Positions 41,369 through 50,674 of a DNA stretch of 64,000 bases are shown here, piece by piece. This DNA comes from Paucibacter sp. B2R-40 (GTDB taxonomy: Bacteria; Pseudomonadota; Gammaproteobacteria; Burkholderiales; Burkholderiaceae_C). A program made the translations under genes and the position numbers. The stretch covers positions 1-64,000 of the forward strand of contig NZ_JAJIRP010000014.1 of the NCBI RefSeq assembly GCF_025717555.1. Reading direction: 5' to 3'. Below the pieces are notes generated by a model. The model saw only the letters and a program-made list of their open reading frames with translations. It did no database searches and had not been told where the DNA came from. Position 1 is the stretch's first letter. Every line of letters begins with the position of its first letter.

Positions 41369-41748
41369 TGCACAAGGAGCCTGCCATCAATACCGAACGC
41401 CGCCATTTCGCCCGCGTCGCCTTCGACGTCGAGGCCGAGTTGATCACCACCCAAGAACATCTGAAAGCTCAGGTGCTGGACCTGTCGCTGAAGGGCGCTT
41501 TGCTGAACCTACCGGGTGCAGCCGAGTTGGCGCTGAACCTGCCTTGTTTGCTCAAAGTGCGCCTGAATGACCAGGAAACCGTCATCGCCATGGCTGGAGA
41601 ATTGGCCCATGTGGAAGGCGAGCATGCCGGTTTTCTGTGCCGCAGCATTGACATCGAAAGCATCACCCACCTGCGCCGCCTGATCGAAATGAATCTGGGC
41701 GACGCATCGCTGGTGGAGCGCGAACTGGCCGCACTGATCAGTAACTGA
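41368..41748 (+). CDS. PilZ domain c-di-GMP receptor
   Basis: A 126-residue single PilZ domain. The c-di-GMP-binding residues are seen as ERRHFAR (RxxxR) near 10-16 and DLSLKGALL (D/NxSxxG) near 39-47. Such proteins relay c-di-GMP levels to motility or polysaccharide machinery by protein contact. The start is unclear: GTG 41368 lacks a good ribosome-binding site, whereas a perfect AAGGAG at 41374-41379 is placed six bases before an ATC codon at 41386, followed by the conserved NTERRHFAR. The stop abuts the stop of the convergent hydrolase gene (TGATCA). Confidence 0.85.
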   Translation: MHKEPAINTERRHFARVAFDVEAELITTQEHLKAQVLDLSLKGALLNLPGAAELALNLPCLLKVRLNDQETVIAMAGELAHVEGEHAGFLCRSIDIESITHLRRLIEMNLGDASLVERELAALISN

Positions 41749-42597
41749 TCAAGCTTGAATGAACTGGCGCAGCGTGGCAAACGCGGCCTCAGGGTCATCG
41801 CGCCATGCGCCATGTCCGACGCCGGGGAAGCTGACGAATTGCGCCCATTGCGCCGGCAACGCCGCTGCCATATCCCGCGCATCGTCGAGCGGGCAGACCG
41901 GATCCTCCTCCCCCGCCATCACCAAGACCGGGCATTGAGCCCGCGCCAAGCCGGGCAATAAATCCATGCCTTGCTTCTCGCCGCCAACGAAGTGCAGCAA
42001 GATGTCTTCGCGCAGCAACGTCCGCTGGCCTGCATCCGGGTCGCGCGGCTCGGAGCTGTTGTAGAGCTTGCGGCAGCCGGCCCAATAAGCCGCCCAAGAA
42101 GCCGGCGTCGGCTCGCTCCAGAACTTCAGCGCCAAATCACGCGCTGCGGGGCCGCCGAGTTTTTCAAACATCGCCAGCTTGCGCGCCATCACCATATTGG
42201 GCGAGGTGCTGGACAGAATGATCTTGGACGCATGCTCGGGGTGGCGAGCCAGGTAATGCTGGGCCACAAAGCCGCCGAAGGACTGACCCAATACGATGGG
42301 CTTGACGATACCTAATGCGTCGCACAAGCGCACCACGTCATCGGCCCAGGTGTCCAGCGTCCATTCGGCCTGCGGCCGCTCGTCACTGCGGCCATGTCCT
42401 CGGTGGTCGTAATAGATGATTTGCACCAGATCAGCCAGCCGGCTGAAGATAGGCTTGAAGGCACTGTGATCAAAGCCAGGCCCGCCGTGCAGGCAGATCA
42501 GCGTCGGCTTCTGCCGCAGCGTAGGGCCGTCCGGCACCCATTCCGGGCCTTCGACGTCCACGAATAAACGCACGCCGCCGCCGATAGCTATCTTCAT
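41749..42597 (-). CDS. alpha/beta hydrolase, proline iminopeptidase-like
   Basis: About 282 residues. The oxyanion motif LHGGPGFDHS, nucleophile elbow GQSFGG, an acid in AGEEDPVCP and the catalytic His in GVGHGAW are all present. HGGPG is typical of the prolyl iminopeptidase/epoxide hydrolase-like branch, but many members act as esterases or lactonases. ATG 42597 begins at the first beta strand (MKIAIGGGVRLFVDVEG); an in-frame TTG at 42633 would add twelve residues. Single gene, convergent with the PilZ gene. Confidence 0.82.
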   Translation of the reverse strand: MKIAIGGGVRLFVDVEGPEWVPDGPTLRQKPTLICLHGGPGFDHSAFKPIFSRLADLVQIIYYDHRGHGRSDERPQAEWTLDTWADDVVRLCDALGIVKPIVLGQSFGGFVAQHYLARHPEHASKIILSSTSPNMVMARKLAMFEKLGGPAARDLALKFWSEPTPASWAAYWAGCRKLYNSSEPRDPDAGQRTLLREDILLHFVGGEKQGMDLLPGLARAQCPVLVMAGEEDPVCPLDDARDMAAALPAQWAQFVSFPGVGHGAWRDDPEAAFATLRQFIQA

Positions 42598-42730
42598 CGC
42601 TGCATCCTCGCCAGACAAAGGTGCAGTATGCAAGATAGCGCGCAGCGCTGTCGCCTAGAAGACCTGCACAGTGAGGCTCAGGCCACAAAATTCACTCCAA
42701 CCTTCGTCGATTGATTTGGAATAGAGAACC

Positions 42731-44938
42731 ATGAGCGACACGCTAAAGACGCATTACCGCATCTGCCCTTTGTGCGAGGCCTGCTGCGGGCTGGAGCTTC
42801 AAACCCAAGGCGACAGGGTCATCAGCATCCGCGGCGCTGAGCAGGATGTGTTCAGCCGCGGCTTTATCTGCCCCAAGGGCGTGTCACTGAAGGACCTGCA
42901 CGAAGACCCCGACCGCCTGCGCCAGCCTTTGATCAAACGTGAGGGCCGCTTTGTTGAAGCCAGCTGGGACGAGGCGCTGGGTGAAGTGGCCAAGCATTTG
43001 TTGCCGGTGATTGAACAATACGGCCCCGATTCGGTCGCCAGCGTGATAGGCAATCCTGCCGCCCACAAGATCAGCCTCTTGAGCTACTTCCCGCGCCTGG
43101 CCCGTGCCCTGGGCACGCGCAATATTTTCTCGGCCTCTACCCTGGACCAGATGCCCAAGCAGCTCTCGAGCGGCCTGATGTTCGGGCATTGGCTGTCGAT
43201 TCCGGTACCCGATATCGAACGCTGCGACTGGCTCTTGATCCTGGGCGCCAACCCCATGGTCAGCAATGGCAGCCTCTGGACGGTGCCAGACTATCGCGGC
43301 AAGGCCAAAGCGATGCGCGCCCGTGGCGGCCGCATCGTCGTGGTTGACCCGCGCCGCAGCGAGACGGCAGCGGCGGCCGACGAGCATCTGGCCATCCGGC
43401 CGAACGGCGATGTGTTCATGCTCTTGGCCATGGTCAACACGCTATTCTCCGAAGGTCTGGTGCGCACAGGCAGGCTGGGCGAACACATCAACGGGCTGGA
43501 GGAGCTGCGCGCTGCGACCGCTAACTTCACGCCCGAGCGCATGGCGTCCGGCTGCGGCATTGATGCAATCACGCTGCGCCGCTTGGCCCGCGAGTTGGCC
43601 ACCGCCAAATGCGCAGCGGTTTACGGGCGGATCGGCACCTGCACGCAGCGCTTCGGCACGCTCAACAGCTGGCTGGTCGATGTGCTGAACATACTCAGCG
43701 GCCATCTGGATGCGCCCGGCGGCGCGATGTTCCCCAAAGCGGCGGCCTTCGCGGCCAATACCCAGGGCAAGCCCGGCAGTGGCCGCGGCATCAGCACCGG
43801 GCGGCGCAGCAGCCGGGTGTCCGGCGCGCCCGAGGTGTTTGGCGAATTGCCTATCACTTGTTTGGCCGAAGAGATAGAAACCGCCGGCGCCGGTCAGGTG
43901 CGCGCCTTGATCTGCATAGCCGCCAACCCGGTGCTGTCGACGCCCAACGGGCCACGCCTTGCCCGCGCGCTCGAGGGCCTGGACTTCATGCTCAGCCTGG
44001 ACATCTACCTGAACGAGACCAGCCGCCATGCCGATGTGATCCTGCCGGGGCTGTCGCCGCTGGAAGATTTGCATTTCGATGTAGCCTTTCCCCAGCTGTC
44101 ATTTCGCAACCATGCGCGTTTTTCTGGACCGGTGTTTGCCAAGCCAAACGGGCAGCCCGAAGAATGGGAAACCCTGTTGCGACTGACGGCCATGCTCGAG
44201 GGCCGCGATTGGCGCGCCGATTTGACCGAGTTGGACGACGCGGCCATCGCCGCAGACCTGCAGCGCTTGGGGCCCGCCACTGCCGCTTCCTTGTCACAGC
44301 AACTCGCCGGCCAGCGCGGGCCGGAGCGCTTGATCGACTTGGCGCTGCGCACCGGACCTTATGGTGGAGCCGCAGAGCAAGACCTGACCCTCGCCAAGAT
44401 CAAGGCAGCAGATGGCGGCATCGACCTCGGTCCTTTGCAGCCGCGCATCCCCGAGTTGTTGCGCACACCTTCCGGCCGCATCGAGCTGGCGCCGCCTTCG
44501 CTGCTGGCAGATCTGCAATATGTCGACGCGGCATTGAGCGTGGCGGCGCCCGAGTTCAGCCTGATAGGCCGGCGTGATCTGCGTTCGGGCAATAGCTGGA
44601 TGCACAACCTGCCGCTGCTGGCCAAGGGGCCGGAGCGCTGCACCCTGTTGATCAATCCACAGGACGCCGCGCGACTGGGTCTGCGCGACGGCAGCCAAGC
44701 CAAGCTCAGCAGCGACTTGGGCGAGTTGCAAGTGCGGGTGGCATTGAGCATGGACATGTCGGCCGGTGTGGTCAGCCTGCCGCATGGCTGGGGACATGAC
44801 TTGCCCGGCGTGCGGATGGCCATCGCAGGCATCAAACCTGGCGTCAATCTGAACGCCCTGATGAATGACAGCCTGCGCGACCCACTCTCCGGCAACGCCG
44901 TGCTCAGTGGCGTGGCGGTCAAGATTTGTGCTGCATGA
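42731..44938 (+). CDS. molybdopterin (bis-MGD) oxidoreductase, formate dehydrogenase/nitrate reductase superfamily
   Basis: A 735-residue protein. The N-terminal 4Fe-4S site is C12-x2-C15-x3-C19-x27-C47 (ending GFICPKG). The cofactor-binding region follows (SWDEALGEVAKHL, LGTRNIFSAS, LLILGANPMVSNGS, RRSE). The C-terminal molydopterin dinucleotide-binding domain starts near 610 (LIGRRDLRSGNSWMHN). No signal peptide or Tat motif, so it is cytoplasmic. No partner subunit or chaperone gene is adjacent. Stand-alone members of this group are often annotated as putative formate or other oxidoreductases; the substrate cannot be inferred. Confidence 0.85.
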   Translation: MSDTLKTHYRICPLCEACCGLELQTQGDRVISIRGAEQDVFSRGFICPKGVSLKDLHEDPDRLRQPLIKREGRFVEASWDEALGEVAKHLLPVIEQYGPDSVASVIGNPAAHKISLLSYFPRLARALGTRNIFSASTLDQMPKQLSSGLMFGHWLSIPVPDIERCDWLLILGANPMVSNGSLWTVPDYRGKAKAMRARGGRIVVVDPRRSETAAAADEHLAIRPNGDVFMLLAMVNTLFSEGLVRTGRLGEHINGLEELRAATANFTPERMASGCGIDAITLRRLARELATAKCAAVYGRIGTCTQRFGTLNSWLVDVLNILSGHLDAPGGAMFPKAAAFAANTQGKPGSGRGISTGRRSSRVSGAPEVFGELPITCLAEEIETAGAGQVRALICIAANPVLSTPNGPRLARALEGLDFMLSLDIYLNETSRHADVILPGLSPLEDLHFDVAFPQLSFRNHARFSGPVFAKPNGQPEEWETLLRLTAMLEGRDWRADLTELDDAAIAADLQRLGPATAASLSQQLAGQRGPERLIDLALRTGPYGGAAEQDLTLAKIKAADGGIDLGPLQPRIPELLRTPSGRIELAPPSLLADLQYVDAALSVAAPEFSLIGRRDLRSGNSWMHNLPLLAKGPERCTLLINPQDAARLGLRDGSQAKLSSDLGELQVRVALSMDMSAGVVSLPHGWGHDLPGVRMAIAGIKPGVNLNALMNDSLRDPLSGNAVLSGVAVKICAA

Positions 44939-45187
44939 GTCAGAGAAAACTCAAACTACTCGACAGAGCTATAACTTTCGTGTTACATTCACCGGATAGA
45001 TACGCACAAGACCGTTTCTTCAAGGTCTTCAATCTGCAGCCCCGCCGTACGTACGCTTTATTCGTCGCGCTAGGCTCGCTTCAGTTTCAACTCCCCGTTT
45101 GACTGTTCTTGAGTGTTTCTGTCTTCGAAGGTCTCGCGTTGTCGCGAGCCGCGAAGTGTTTTTTATTTTGTTCAAAAGGAACACATC
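44939..45187 (+). promoter_or_regulatory. long structured leader region of cold-shock gene
   Basis: The 249 bp between the Mo-enzyme stop and the csp start contains short inverted repeats: AAGACC ... GGTCTT near 45010-45030 and CTCGCG, TTGT, CGCGAG near 45130-45146. It also ends with AAAAGGAACACATC before ATG. A long structured 5' leader is usual for cold-shock genes, where it acts as a thermosensor; the actual transcript start is not known. Confidence 0.4.
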
Positions 45188-45403
45188 ATGACAACAATGC
45201 AAACTGGCACCGTGAAATGGTTCGACGACGGCAAGGGCTTCGGCTTCATCACGCCTGAAGACGGCTCCAAGGATCTGTTCGCTCACCACAGCGAAATCCG
45301 CAACAACGGCGGTTTCCGCACTTTGGCCGAAAACCAAAAGGTTGAGTTTGAAGTCAAGCAAGGCCCTAAGGGTCTGCAAGCTTCGAACATCCGCGGCCTG
45401 TAA
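45188..45403 (+). CDS. CspA-family cold-shock protein
   Basis: A 71-residue single cold-shock domain. RNP1 is seen as KGFGFI, RNP2 as LFAHHS, with the aromatic [12 protein letters not shown] start and a final SNIRGL. It binds single-stranded RNA/DNA and melts structure at low temperature or during growth. ATG 45188 is set by AAGGA upstream; the in-frame extension upstream reads poor sequence. Two hairpins follow its stop, the second a strong terminator. Confidence 0.95.
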   Translation: MTTMQTGTVKWFDDGKGFGFITPEDGSKDLFAHHSEIRNNGGFRTLAENQKVEFEVKQGPKGLQASNIRGL

Positions 45404-45413
45404 AAGCCCCGGT

Positions 45414-45431
45414 ACGGCGCGCAAGCGCCGT
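45414..45431 (+). other. hairpin with GCAA tetraloop after csp
   Basis: ACGGCGC, loop GCAA, GCGCCGT: a perfect 7-bp stem with a GNRA tetraloop 10 bp after the csp stop. It may protect the mRNA 3' end ahead of the terminator. Confidence 0.6.
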
Positions 45432-45436
45432 CACTA

Positions 45437-45468
45437 AAAAGGGTTAGCGCGCAAGTGCTGACCCTTTT
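45437..45468 (+). terminator. rho-independent terminator of csp
   Basis: AAAAGGGTTAGC pairs with GCTGACCCTTTT over 12 bp with a single G-T wobble; the loop is GCGCAAGT and the T run continues as GTTTTG. The A run at the left would make it active in both directions. Confidence 0.88.
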
Positions 45469-45799
45469 GTTTTGATTTACAAGTTTTGCCCGTTTCAAAT
45501 TTGATCTCACCAGTTCAAACGGTTTTGCCCCCAACAAAGCCAATGCGCCGCCCCACCATGCGCCGCAGTTTCACCTTGCCAAAATAATTACAAATCCAGG
45601 CAAGCGAATATCAAGGTCGGCCCATTGAGCCCGGCACCTGTCAAGCGCCCACCAAGCCAAGACCAAGCCATTACCGTCGTTTGAGGCCACGAAGACTCAC
45701 GACCCCATGCGCGACCCCCGATCACGCAGTCAATAAGCAAATCCCCTTCGCCATATCGCGCCGCGACATCTGTCATGGCGCACACCTCTCTCAAAAAAA
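45469..45799. other. intergenic region before the small unknown gene
   Basis: About 330 bp with lower GC than its surroundings and no recognised gene. A minus-strand frame from ATG 45776 (62 codons) has a GAGAGAGG sequence upstream but no recognisable product, so I do not call it. The right end carries the promoter of the small gene at 45800. Confidence 0.4.
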
Positions 45800-46018
45800 A
45801 TGCAAACTAAAAACAGCATTGAGGTGGGCAAATATCTTGTCTCACCCATGATCAAACCCCAGGACGATGGCAGTTTTGCTGCGTCTGTTTCAATCCGCTC
45901 AGGTCGCGGCATGGCCAGCCATGACCGTGTGATGCGCTTCACCCCGCGTTTCATCAGCCAGCGCGCTGCGATGCGCTACGCCACGTCCGAAGGCTTGGCC
46001 TGGGTGCGCGCGCATTGA
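45800..46018 (+). CDS. small conserved-looking hypothetical protein
   Basis: A 72-residue protein: MQTKNSIEVGKYLVSP, then a two-strand-like segment ending DRVMRFTPRFISQRAAMRYATSEGLAWV. The final part looks like small soluble proteins found in many Burkholderiales. Function unknown. The ribosome-binding site is weak (A-rich leader). Codon use is normal for the region and a strong terminator follows 26 bp after the stop, which supports a real transcribed gene. Confidence 0.6.
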   Translation: MQTKNSIEVGKYLVSPMIKPQDDGSFAASVSIRSGRGMASHDRVMRFTPRFISQRAAMRYATSEGLAWVRAH

Positions 46019-46044
46019 TGCACGCGAACTCATAAGCCAATAAG

Positions 46045-46071
46045 AAAAGGCGCTCCGAGGAGCGCCTTTTT
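46045..46071. terminator. bidirectional terminator
   Basis: AAAAGGCGCTC, loop CGAG, GAGCGCCTTTTT: an 11-bp perfect stem with A and T runs on either side. It lies between the converging small gene and the RND outer-membrane gene and can serve both. Confidence 0.92.
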
Positions 46072-46091
46072 GCGTTCAAGCGGCCGGCAAG

Positions 46092-47489
46092 TTAACTCTT
46101 GGCCAGGCCGCCGCCCAGCGCCTTGTACAGCTGCACATTGTTCAGCAGCAAGCCCAGGCGGGTCTGCAACAAAGCCTGTTGCGCGGCATAACTGGCACGT
46201 TGAGCGTCCAGCAGCTCCAGGCTGTTCGATGCGCCATTGGCAAACCTCAGCTCCACCAAGCGCAGCCGCTCAGCCTCGGCGCGCGCCTGCTCAAGCTGTG
46301 CCTGCGTTTGCTCCGCATAAGTGGCGCGGCCCGCCAAGGCATCGGCCACTTCACGGAAAGCCTGCTGCACCGTCTTTTCATACTGCGCGACGGCGATCGC
46401 TTGCGCCGTCTTACTGGCCTCCAGATTGGCCTTGTTGCGCCCGGCATCAAAGATCGGCATCAGCGCTTGCGCGCCCAGACTCCAGACCGTGTTGCTGAAC
46501 AGCTGCGACAGCTCATTGCTGGCCGTCCCCAAGCTGGTGGTCAGGCTGATGGACGGGAAGAAGGCCGCCCGCGCCGCGCCAATATTGGCGTTCGCCGCGA
46601 TCAGCAATTGCTCCGCCTGCAAGACGTCTGGGCGCTTGATCAAGACCTCGGACGGCAGGCCGGCCGGCAGCTCGAACACTTGAGCCGCCGCCAATTGCTG
46701 GCCCTGAGCCATATCGCTCGGCAGAGCTTGGCCAAGCAGCAGCACCAGACCGTTCTCGCTCTGCTCGCGCTGGCGCTTGGCCTGTGCGAGGCTGGCGCGT
46801 GCAGCAGCCGCAGCGGACTCGGCAGAGCTCAGGTCCAGGGCCGAGCCGGCGCCGCCGTCAAACTTCATGCGCGTCAAGCGCAGCGTGTCCTCACGGGCGG
46901 CCAAGGTCTGGCGGGCCAAGAGCAGGAGCTCCTGGTCGGCTTGCAGCGCCAGATAGCTGGAGGCCACGCCGGCCACTAGGCTGATTTGCGCTGCGCGGCC
47001 GCCCTCCGCGCTGGCCAAGTAACGCGCCAGCGCAGCGTCACTTTGGCTCTTCACCCGGCCGAACAAATCGAGCTCGAAGGCGCTGATCTGCAGTCCGGCC
47101 TGGTAGTTATTGCTGCTACCTCCGCTGCCGTCTGTTTTGGGCTGCCGGTTGGCGCTGAGGCCTGCATTGACGGTCGGCCAACGGTTGGCGTCAGCCACCC
47201 GCGCCAGTGCGCGCGCCTGCTCGACATTGAGCAGCGCCACGCGCAGATCGCGGTTGTTCTTGAGGGCGATTGCAATCAGCTCGCTGAGCCTGGCGTCGGC
47301 GGCATAGAAACTCTGCCAGGGCAGCTCAACCGCTGAAACGGCGGCCGAGGAGCTGCCTTCGGCATGAAGCCAGTTGGCAGCCACCGGCGCCGCCGGCGTC
47401 TTGTGCTCAGGCGCCAAAGACATGCAAGCGCTGAGCAGCAGGGTTGATGCTGCCGCAATCAGACCGATTGAAAAACTTGGGCGAATCAT
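46092..47489 (-). CDS. RND efflux outer-membrane lipoprotein (OprM/NodT family)
   Basis: A 465-residue protein with a lipoprotein signal (LLLSAC) and two OEP domains. Typical motifs are PWQSFYAADARLSELIAIALKNNRDLRVALLNVEQARA, the ELDLFGRVKSQSDAALA segment and ANIGAARAAFFPSISLT. It forms the outer-membrane duct for the RND pump encoded just upstream; its start overlaps the pump stop (ATGA). AGGAG is eight bases before the start. Third gene of a leftward adaptor-pump-channel operon. Confidence 0.93.
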   Translation of the reverse strand: MIRPSFSIGLIAAASTLLLSACMSLAPEHKTPAAPVAANWLHAEGSSSAAVSAVELPWQSFYAADARLSELIAIALKNNRDLRVALLNVEQARALARVADANRWPTVNAGLSANRQPKTDGSGGSSNNYQAGLQISAFELDLFGRVKSQSDAALARYLASAEGGRAAQISLVAGVASSYLALQADQELLLLARQTLAAREDTLRLTRMKFDGGAGSALDLSSAESAAAAARASLAQAKRQREQSENGLVLLLGQALPSDMAQGQQLAAAQVFELPAGLPSEVLIKRPDVLQAEQLLIAANANIGAARAAFFPSISLTTSLGTASNELSQLFSNTVWSLGAQALMPIFDAGRNKANLEASKTAQAIAVAQYEKTVQQAFREVADALAGRATYAEQTQAQLEQARAEAERLRLVELRFANGASNSLELLDAQRASYAAQQALLQTRLGLLLNNVQLYKALGGGLAKS

Positions 47490-50400
47490 GGTGCTTGCTC
47501 CTGAGTCGATGCTGGAGCCACGCCAGCGCCGAGATGATGTTGGGCGCTGAGTTGGCGTTGCCGCTCGGTGCCCTTGAAAACACGCCGCACCACCAAGAAG
47601 AACACGGGCACGAACAAGACCGCCAGCACGGTGGCCGAGATCATGCCGGCCATCACGCCGGTACCGATGGCGCGCTGGCTGGCCGAGCCCGCGCCGCTGG
47701 CAAACACCAAAGGCATCACACCCAGAATAAAGGCCATCGAGGTCATGATGATGGGGCGAAAGCGCAGATGACAGGCTTGCAGAATCGATTCGATCAGCCC
47801 CAGACCCTCGGCCTGCAAATCCTTGGCGAACTCGATGATCAGGATCGCGTTCTTGGCCGACAGGCCGATGATGGTGATCAGGCCCACTTTCAGAAACACG
47901 TCATTGGGCATGCCGCGTAGCGACACGCCAGCCAAGGCTCCCAGCAGACCCAGTGGCACCACCAGCAGAACCGCCAAGGGAATGGTCCAGCTCTCATACA
48001 GCGCGGCCAGGCACAGGAACACCGCCAGCAGCGAGAACACCAGCAGGATGGTCGCCTGCGAGCCCGACAGTTTTTCTTCACGCGACAGCCCGGTCCACTC
48101 ATAGCCGATACCGGCCGGCAGCTTGGTGATCATCTGCTCGAGCTCCTTCATCGCGTCGCCGGTGGAAGAGCCCACAGCGGCATCACCGGCCAGACGCATC
48201 GCCGGGTAGCCGTTGTAGCGCACCGCTTGCATCTGACCGCTGGTCCAATGCGTGGTGGCGAAGGCCGACAGCGGCACACTCTTGCCCAGGTTGTTGTTGA
48301 CATTGAGCTTGAGCAAGTCCTCAGGCTTCATGCGCGCGGCGGCCTCGGCCTGCACGATCACGCGCTGCAGCCGCCCGCTGCTCGGGAAGTCATTGATATA
48401 GGCCGAGCCCAGCTGCGTGCCGATGACCGCCGCCACCGACTCATAGGCCACGCCCAGCGCGTTGGCCTTGTCGCGGTCGATCTCGACCTGCAGCTGCGGT
48501 GCGTCTTCCAGACCGTCCGGCCGCATGCCGGTGATGACCTTGCTCTTGGACGCCATGCCCATCAGCTGATTGCGCGCATTCAGTAAGGCCTCATGGCCCA
48601 GGCCGGCTCGGTCCTGCAGACGCAGGGCGAAGCCGGAAGCCGTGCCCAGCTCGGGGATGGGCGGCGGCGAGAGCGGGAAGATGAAGGCATCGCGCACCGC
48701 CATCATCGCGCCGAAGGCTCGCCCGGCCAGCGCCTGCGCGCTGTGCTCGGGGCCATGGCGTTCGCTCCAGGGCTTCAGCGGCACGAACACCAGCGCGGCA
48801 TTCTGGCCCTGGCCGGAGAACGAGAAGCCGATCACGCCGACGGTGGCTTGCACCTCGGGCTGCTTGAGCATGAAGTCTTCCACCTTCTTGACCGCAGCCT
48901 CGGTGCGATTGGTCGTCGCACCCGGCGGCAGCTGCACATTGACGATCAGATAACCCTGATCTTCATTGGGCAGGAAAGAGGTCGGCATGCGCACATAGAG
49001 CAGGCCGACGACGGCGACCAGCGCCACATAAATGATCAGTACCCGGCCGCTGCGGCGCAGCAGCTTGGCGACCCAGCCCTCATAGCCCTTGGCGGTGCGC
49101 GAGAAACCGCGGTTGAACCAGCCGAAGAAGCCGGTCTTGGCATGGGCATGGCCGGCCTGCACCGGCTTGAGCAGGGTGGCGCACAGCGCCGGCGTCAGCG
49201 TCAGCGCCATCAACGCCGACAAGAGCATCGCCGCCACCATGGCGAGCGAGAACTGGCGGTAGATATTGCCGACCGAGCCGGCGAAGAAAGCCATCGGCAC
49301 GAACACCGACACCAGCACCACGGTGATGCCGATGATGGCGCCGGAGATCTGCCCCATCGCCTTGCGGGTGGCCTCCAGCGGCGACAGCCCCTCCTCGTTC
49401 ATGATGCGCTCGACGTTCTCGACCACCACGATGGCATCGTCAACCAGGATGCCGATCGCCAGCACCATGCCGAACAGCGTCAGCACGTTGATGGAAAAAC
49501 CCATGGTCAGCATGATGGCAAAAGTACCCAGCAGCGCGATCGGCACCACCAGGGTCGGGATCAAGGTGTAGCGCCAGTTCTGCAGGAACAGATACATCAC
49601 CAGGAAGACCAGCACGATGGCTTCGAACAAGGTCGTCACCACCTGCTTGATCGAGATGTCGACGAACTTGGACGAGTCGTAAGGGATCTCGTAATTAACG
49701 TCCTCGGGGAAGTAGCGCTGCAACTCCAGCATGCGCGCCTTCACCGCATCGGCGGCCGCCAGCGCATTGCCGCTCGGTGCCAGCTGGATGCCGATGCCGG
49801 TGGATGGCTTGCCGTTCAGGCGCGAGTAGGAGCCATAGCTCTGGCCACCCAGCTCGATGCGGGCGACGTCCTTCAGGCGCACGCTTGAGCCGTCGGCATT
49901 GGCGCGCAGCACCACATTCTGGAACTGCGCAGCGCTTTCCAGCTGACCCTTGACCACCACGGTGGCCGACATGGTCTGCGTCGACAGATTCGGCAGATCG
50001 CCCAGCGTGCCGGCAGGCACCAAGGCGTTCTGATTGCGGATCGCGTTATTGACTTCGGACGGGCTGATATTGAAAGACAACATCTTGGCCGGGTCCAGCC
50101 AGATACGCATCGCCCGCTCGGTGCCGAAGAGCTGGGCCTGGCCGATGCCGGACAGGCGCTGGATCTCGGGGATGATGTTGCGCGAGGCGTAATCACCCAA
50201 TTGCACGGGATCCATGGTCCCATGCTTGGACGACAAGGTGACGAACAACAAGAAGTTGCTGCGCGCCTTGTCGATGCGCACGCCCTGCTGGACCACGGCC
50301 GAAGGCAGACGCGGCGAGGCGCGGCCCATGCGGTTCTGGATCTCGACCTGGGCCAAGTCGATATTGGTGCCGGGCTCGAAGGTGACGGTGATCGCACCGG

Positions 50401-50659
50401 TGCCGTTGGCCTGGCTGACCGATTCCAGATAGGCCAGGCCGGGCGCGCCATTGAGCTCTTGCTCGATCACGGAAATAACGCTCTCGTCCAGCGTCTTGGC
50501 AGAAGCACCCGGATAAACGGTACTGATGACCAGCGACGGCGGCGCCACGGTCGGGTACTGGGCAACCGGCAGTTTGGTGATGGCGACAGCGCCAAACACC
50601 AAAATGAACAGCGCAATCACCCAGGCAAAAATCGGTCGATCAATGAAAAAACGTGCCAT
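47486..50659 (-). CDS. RND multidrug efflux pump (AcrB/MexB, HAE1 family)
   Basis: A 1057-residue inner-membrane proton/drug antiporter with twelve helices and two large periplasmic loops. The N-terminus MARFFIDRPIFAWVIALFI, proton-relay aspartates in GILVDDAIVVVENVERIM, the relay lysine in LSAKNAILIIEFAKDL, and the typical GLSREEKLSGSQA stretch are all present. Its export range cannot be predicted but the family removes antibiotics, dyes, bile-like compounds and solvents. Fifteen bases separate it from the adaptor gene. Confidence 0.95.
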   Translation of the reverse strand: MARFFIDRPIFAWVIALFILVFGAVAITKLPVAQYPTVAPPSLVISTVYPGASAKTLDESVISVIEQELNGAPGLAYLESVSQANGTGAITVTFEPGTNIDLAQVEIQNRMGRASPRLPSAVVQQGVRIDKARSNFLLFVTLSSKHGTMDPVQLGDYASRNIIPEIQRLSGIGQAQLFGTERAMRIWLDPAKMLSFNISPSEVNNAIRNQNALVPAGTLGDLPNLSTQTMSATVVVKGQLESAAQFQNVVLRANADGSSVRLKDVARIELGGQSYGSYSRLNGKPSTGIGIQLAPSGNALAAADAVKARMLELQRYFPEDVNYEIPYDSSKFVDISIKQVVTTLFEAIVLVFLVMYLFLQNWRYTLIPTLVVPIALLGTFAIMLTMGFSINVLTLFGMVLAIGILVDDAIVVVENVERIMNEEGLSPLEATRKAMGQISGAIIGITVVLVSVFVPMAFFAGSVGNIYRQFSLAMVAAMLLSALMALTLTPALCATLLKPVQAGHAHAKTGFFGWFNRGFSRTAKGYEGWVAKLLRRSGRVLIIYVALVAVVGLLYVRMPTSFLPNEDQGYLIVNVQLPPGATTNRTEAAVKKVEDFMLKQPEVQATVGVIGFSFSGQGQNAALVFVPLKPWSERHGPEHSAQALAGRAFGAMMAVRDAFIFPLSPPPIPELGTASGFALRLQDRAGLGHEALLNARNQLMGMASKSKVITGMRPDGLEDAPQLQVEIDRDKANALGVAYESVAAVIGTQLGSAYINDFPSSGRLQRVIVQAEAAARMKPEDLLKLNVNNNLGKSVPLSAFATTHWTSGQMQAVRYNGYPAMRLAGDAAVGSSTGDAMKELEQMITKLPAGIGYEWTGLSREEKLSGSQATILLVFSLLAVFLCLAALYESWTIPLAVLLVVPLGLLGALAGVSLRGMPNDVFLKVGLITIIGLSAKNAILIIEFAKDLQAEGLGLIESILQACHLRFRPIIMTSMAFILGVMPLVFASGAGSASQRAIGTGVMAGMISATVLAVLFVPVFFLVVRRVFKGTERQRQLSAQHHLGAGVAPASTQEQAP

Positions 50660-50674
50660 TGCGTGATCCTCGGC

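Noticed and set aside
45588-45776. Leftward 62-codon gene from ATG 45776
   Set aside because: GAGAGAGG upstream is encouraging, but the product has no recognised similarity and the codon pattern is not distinctive.
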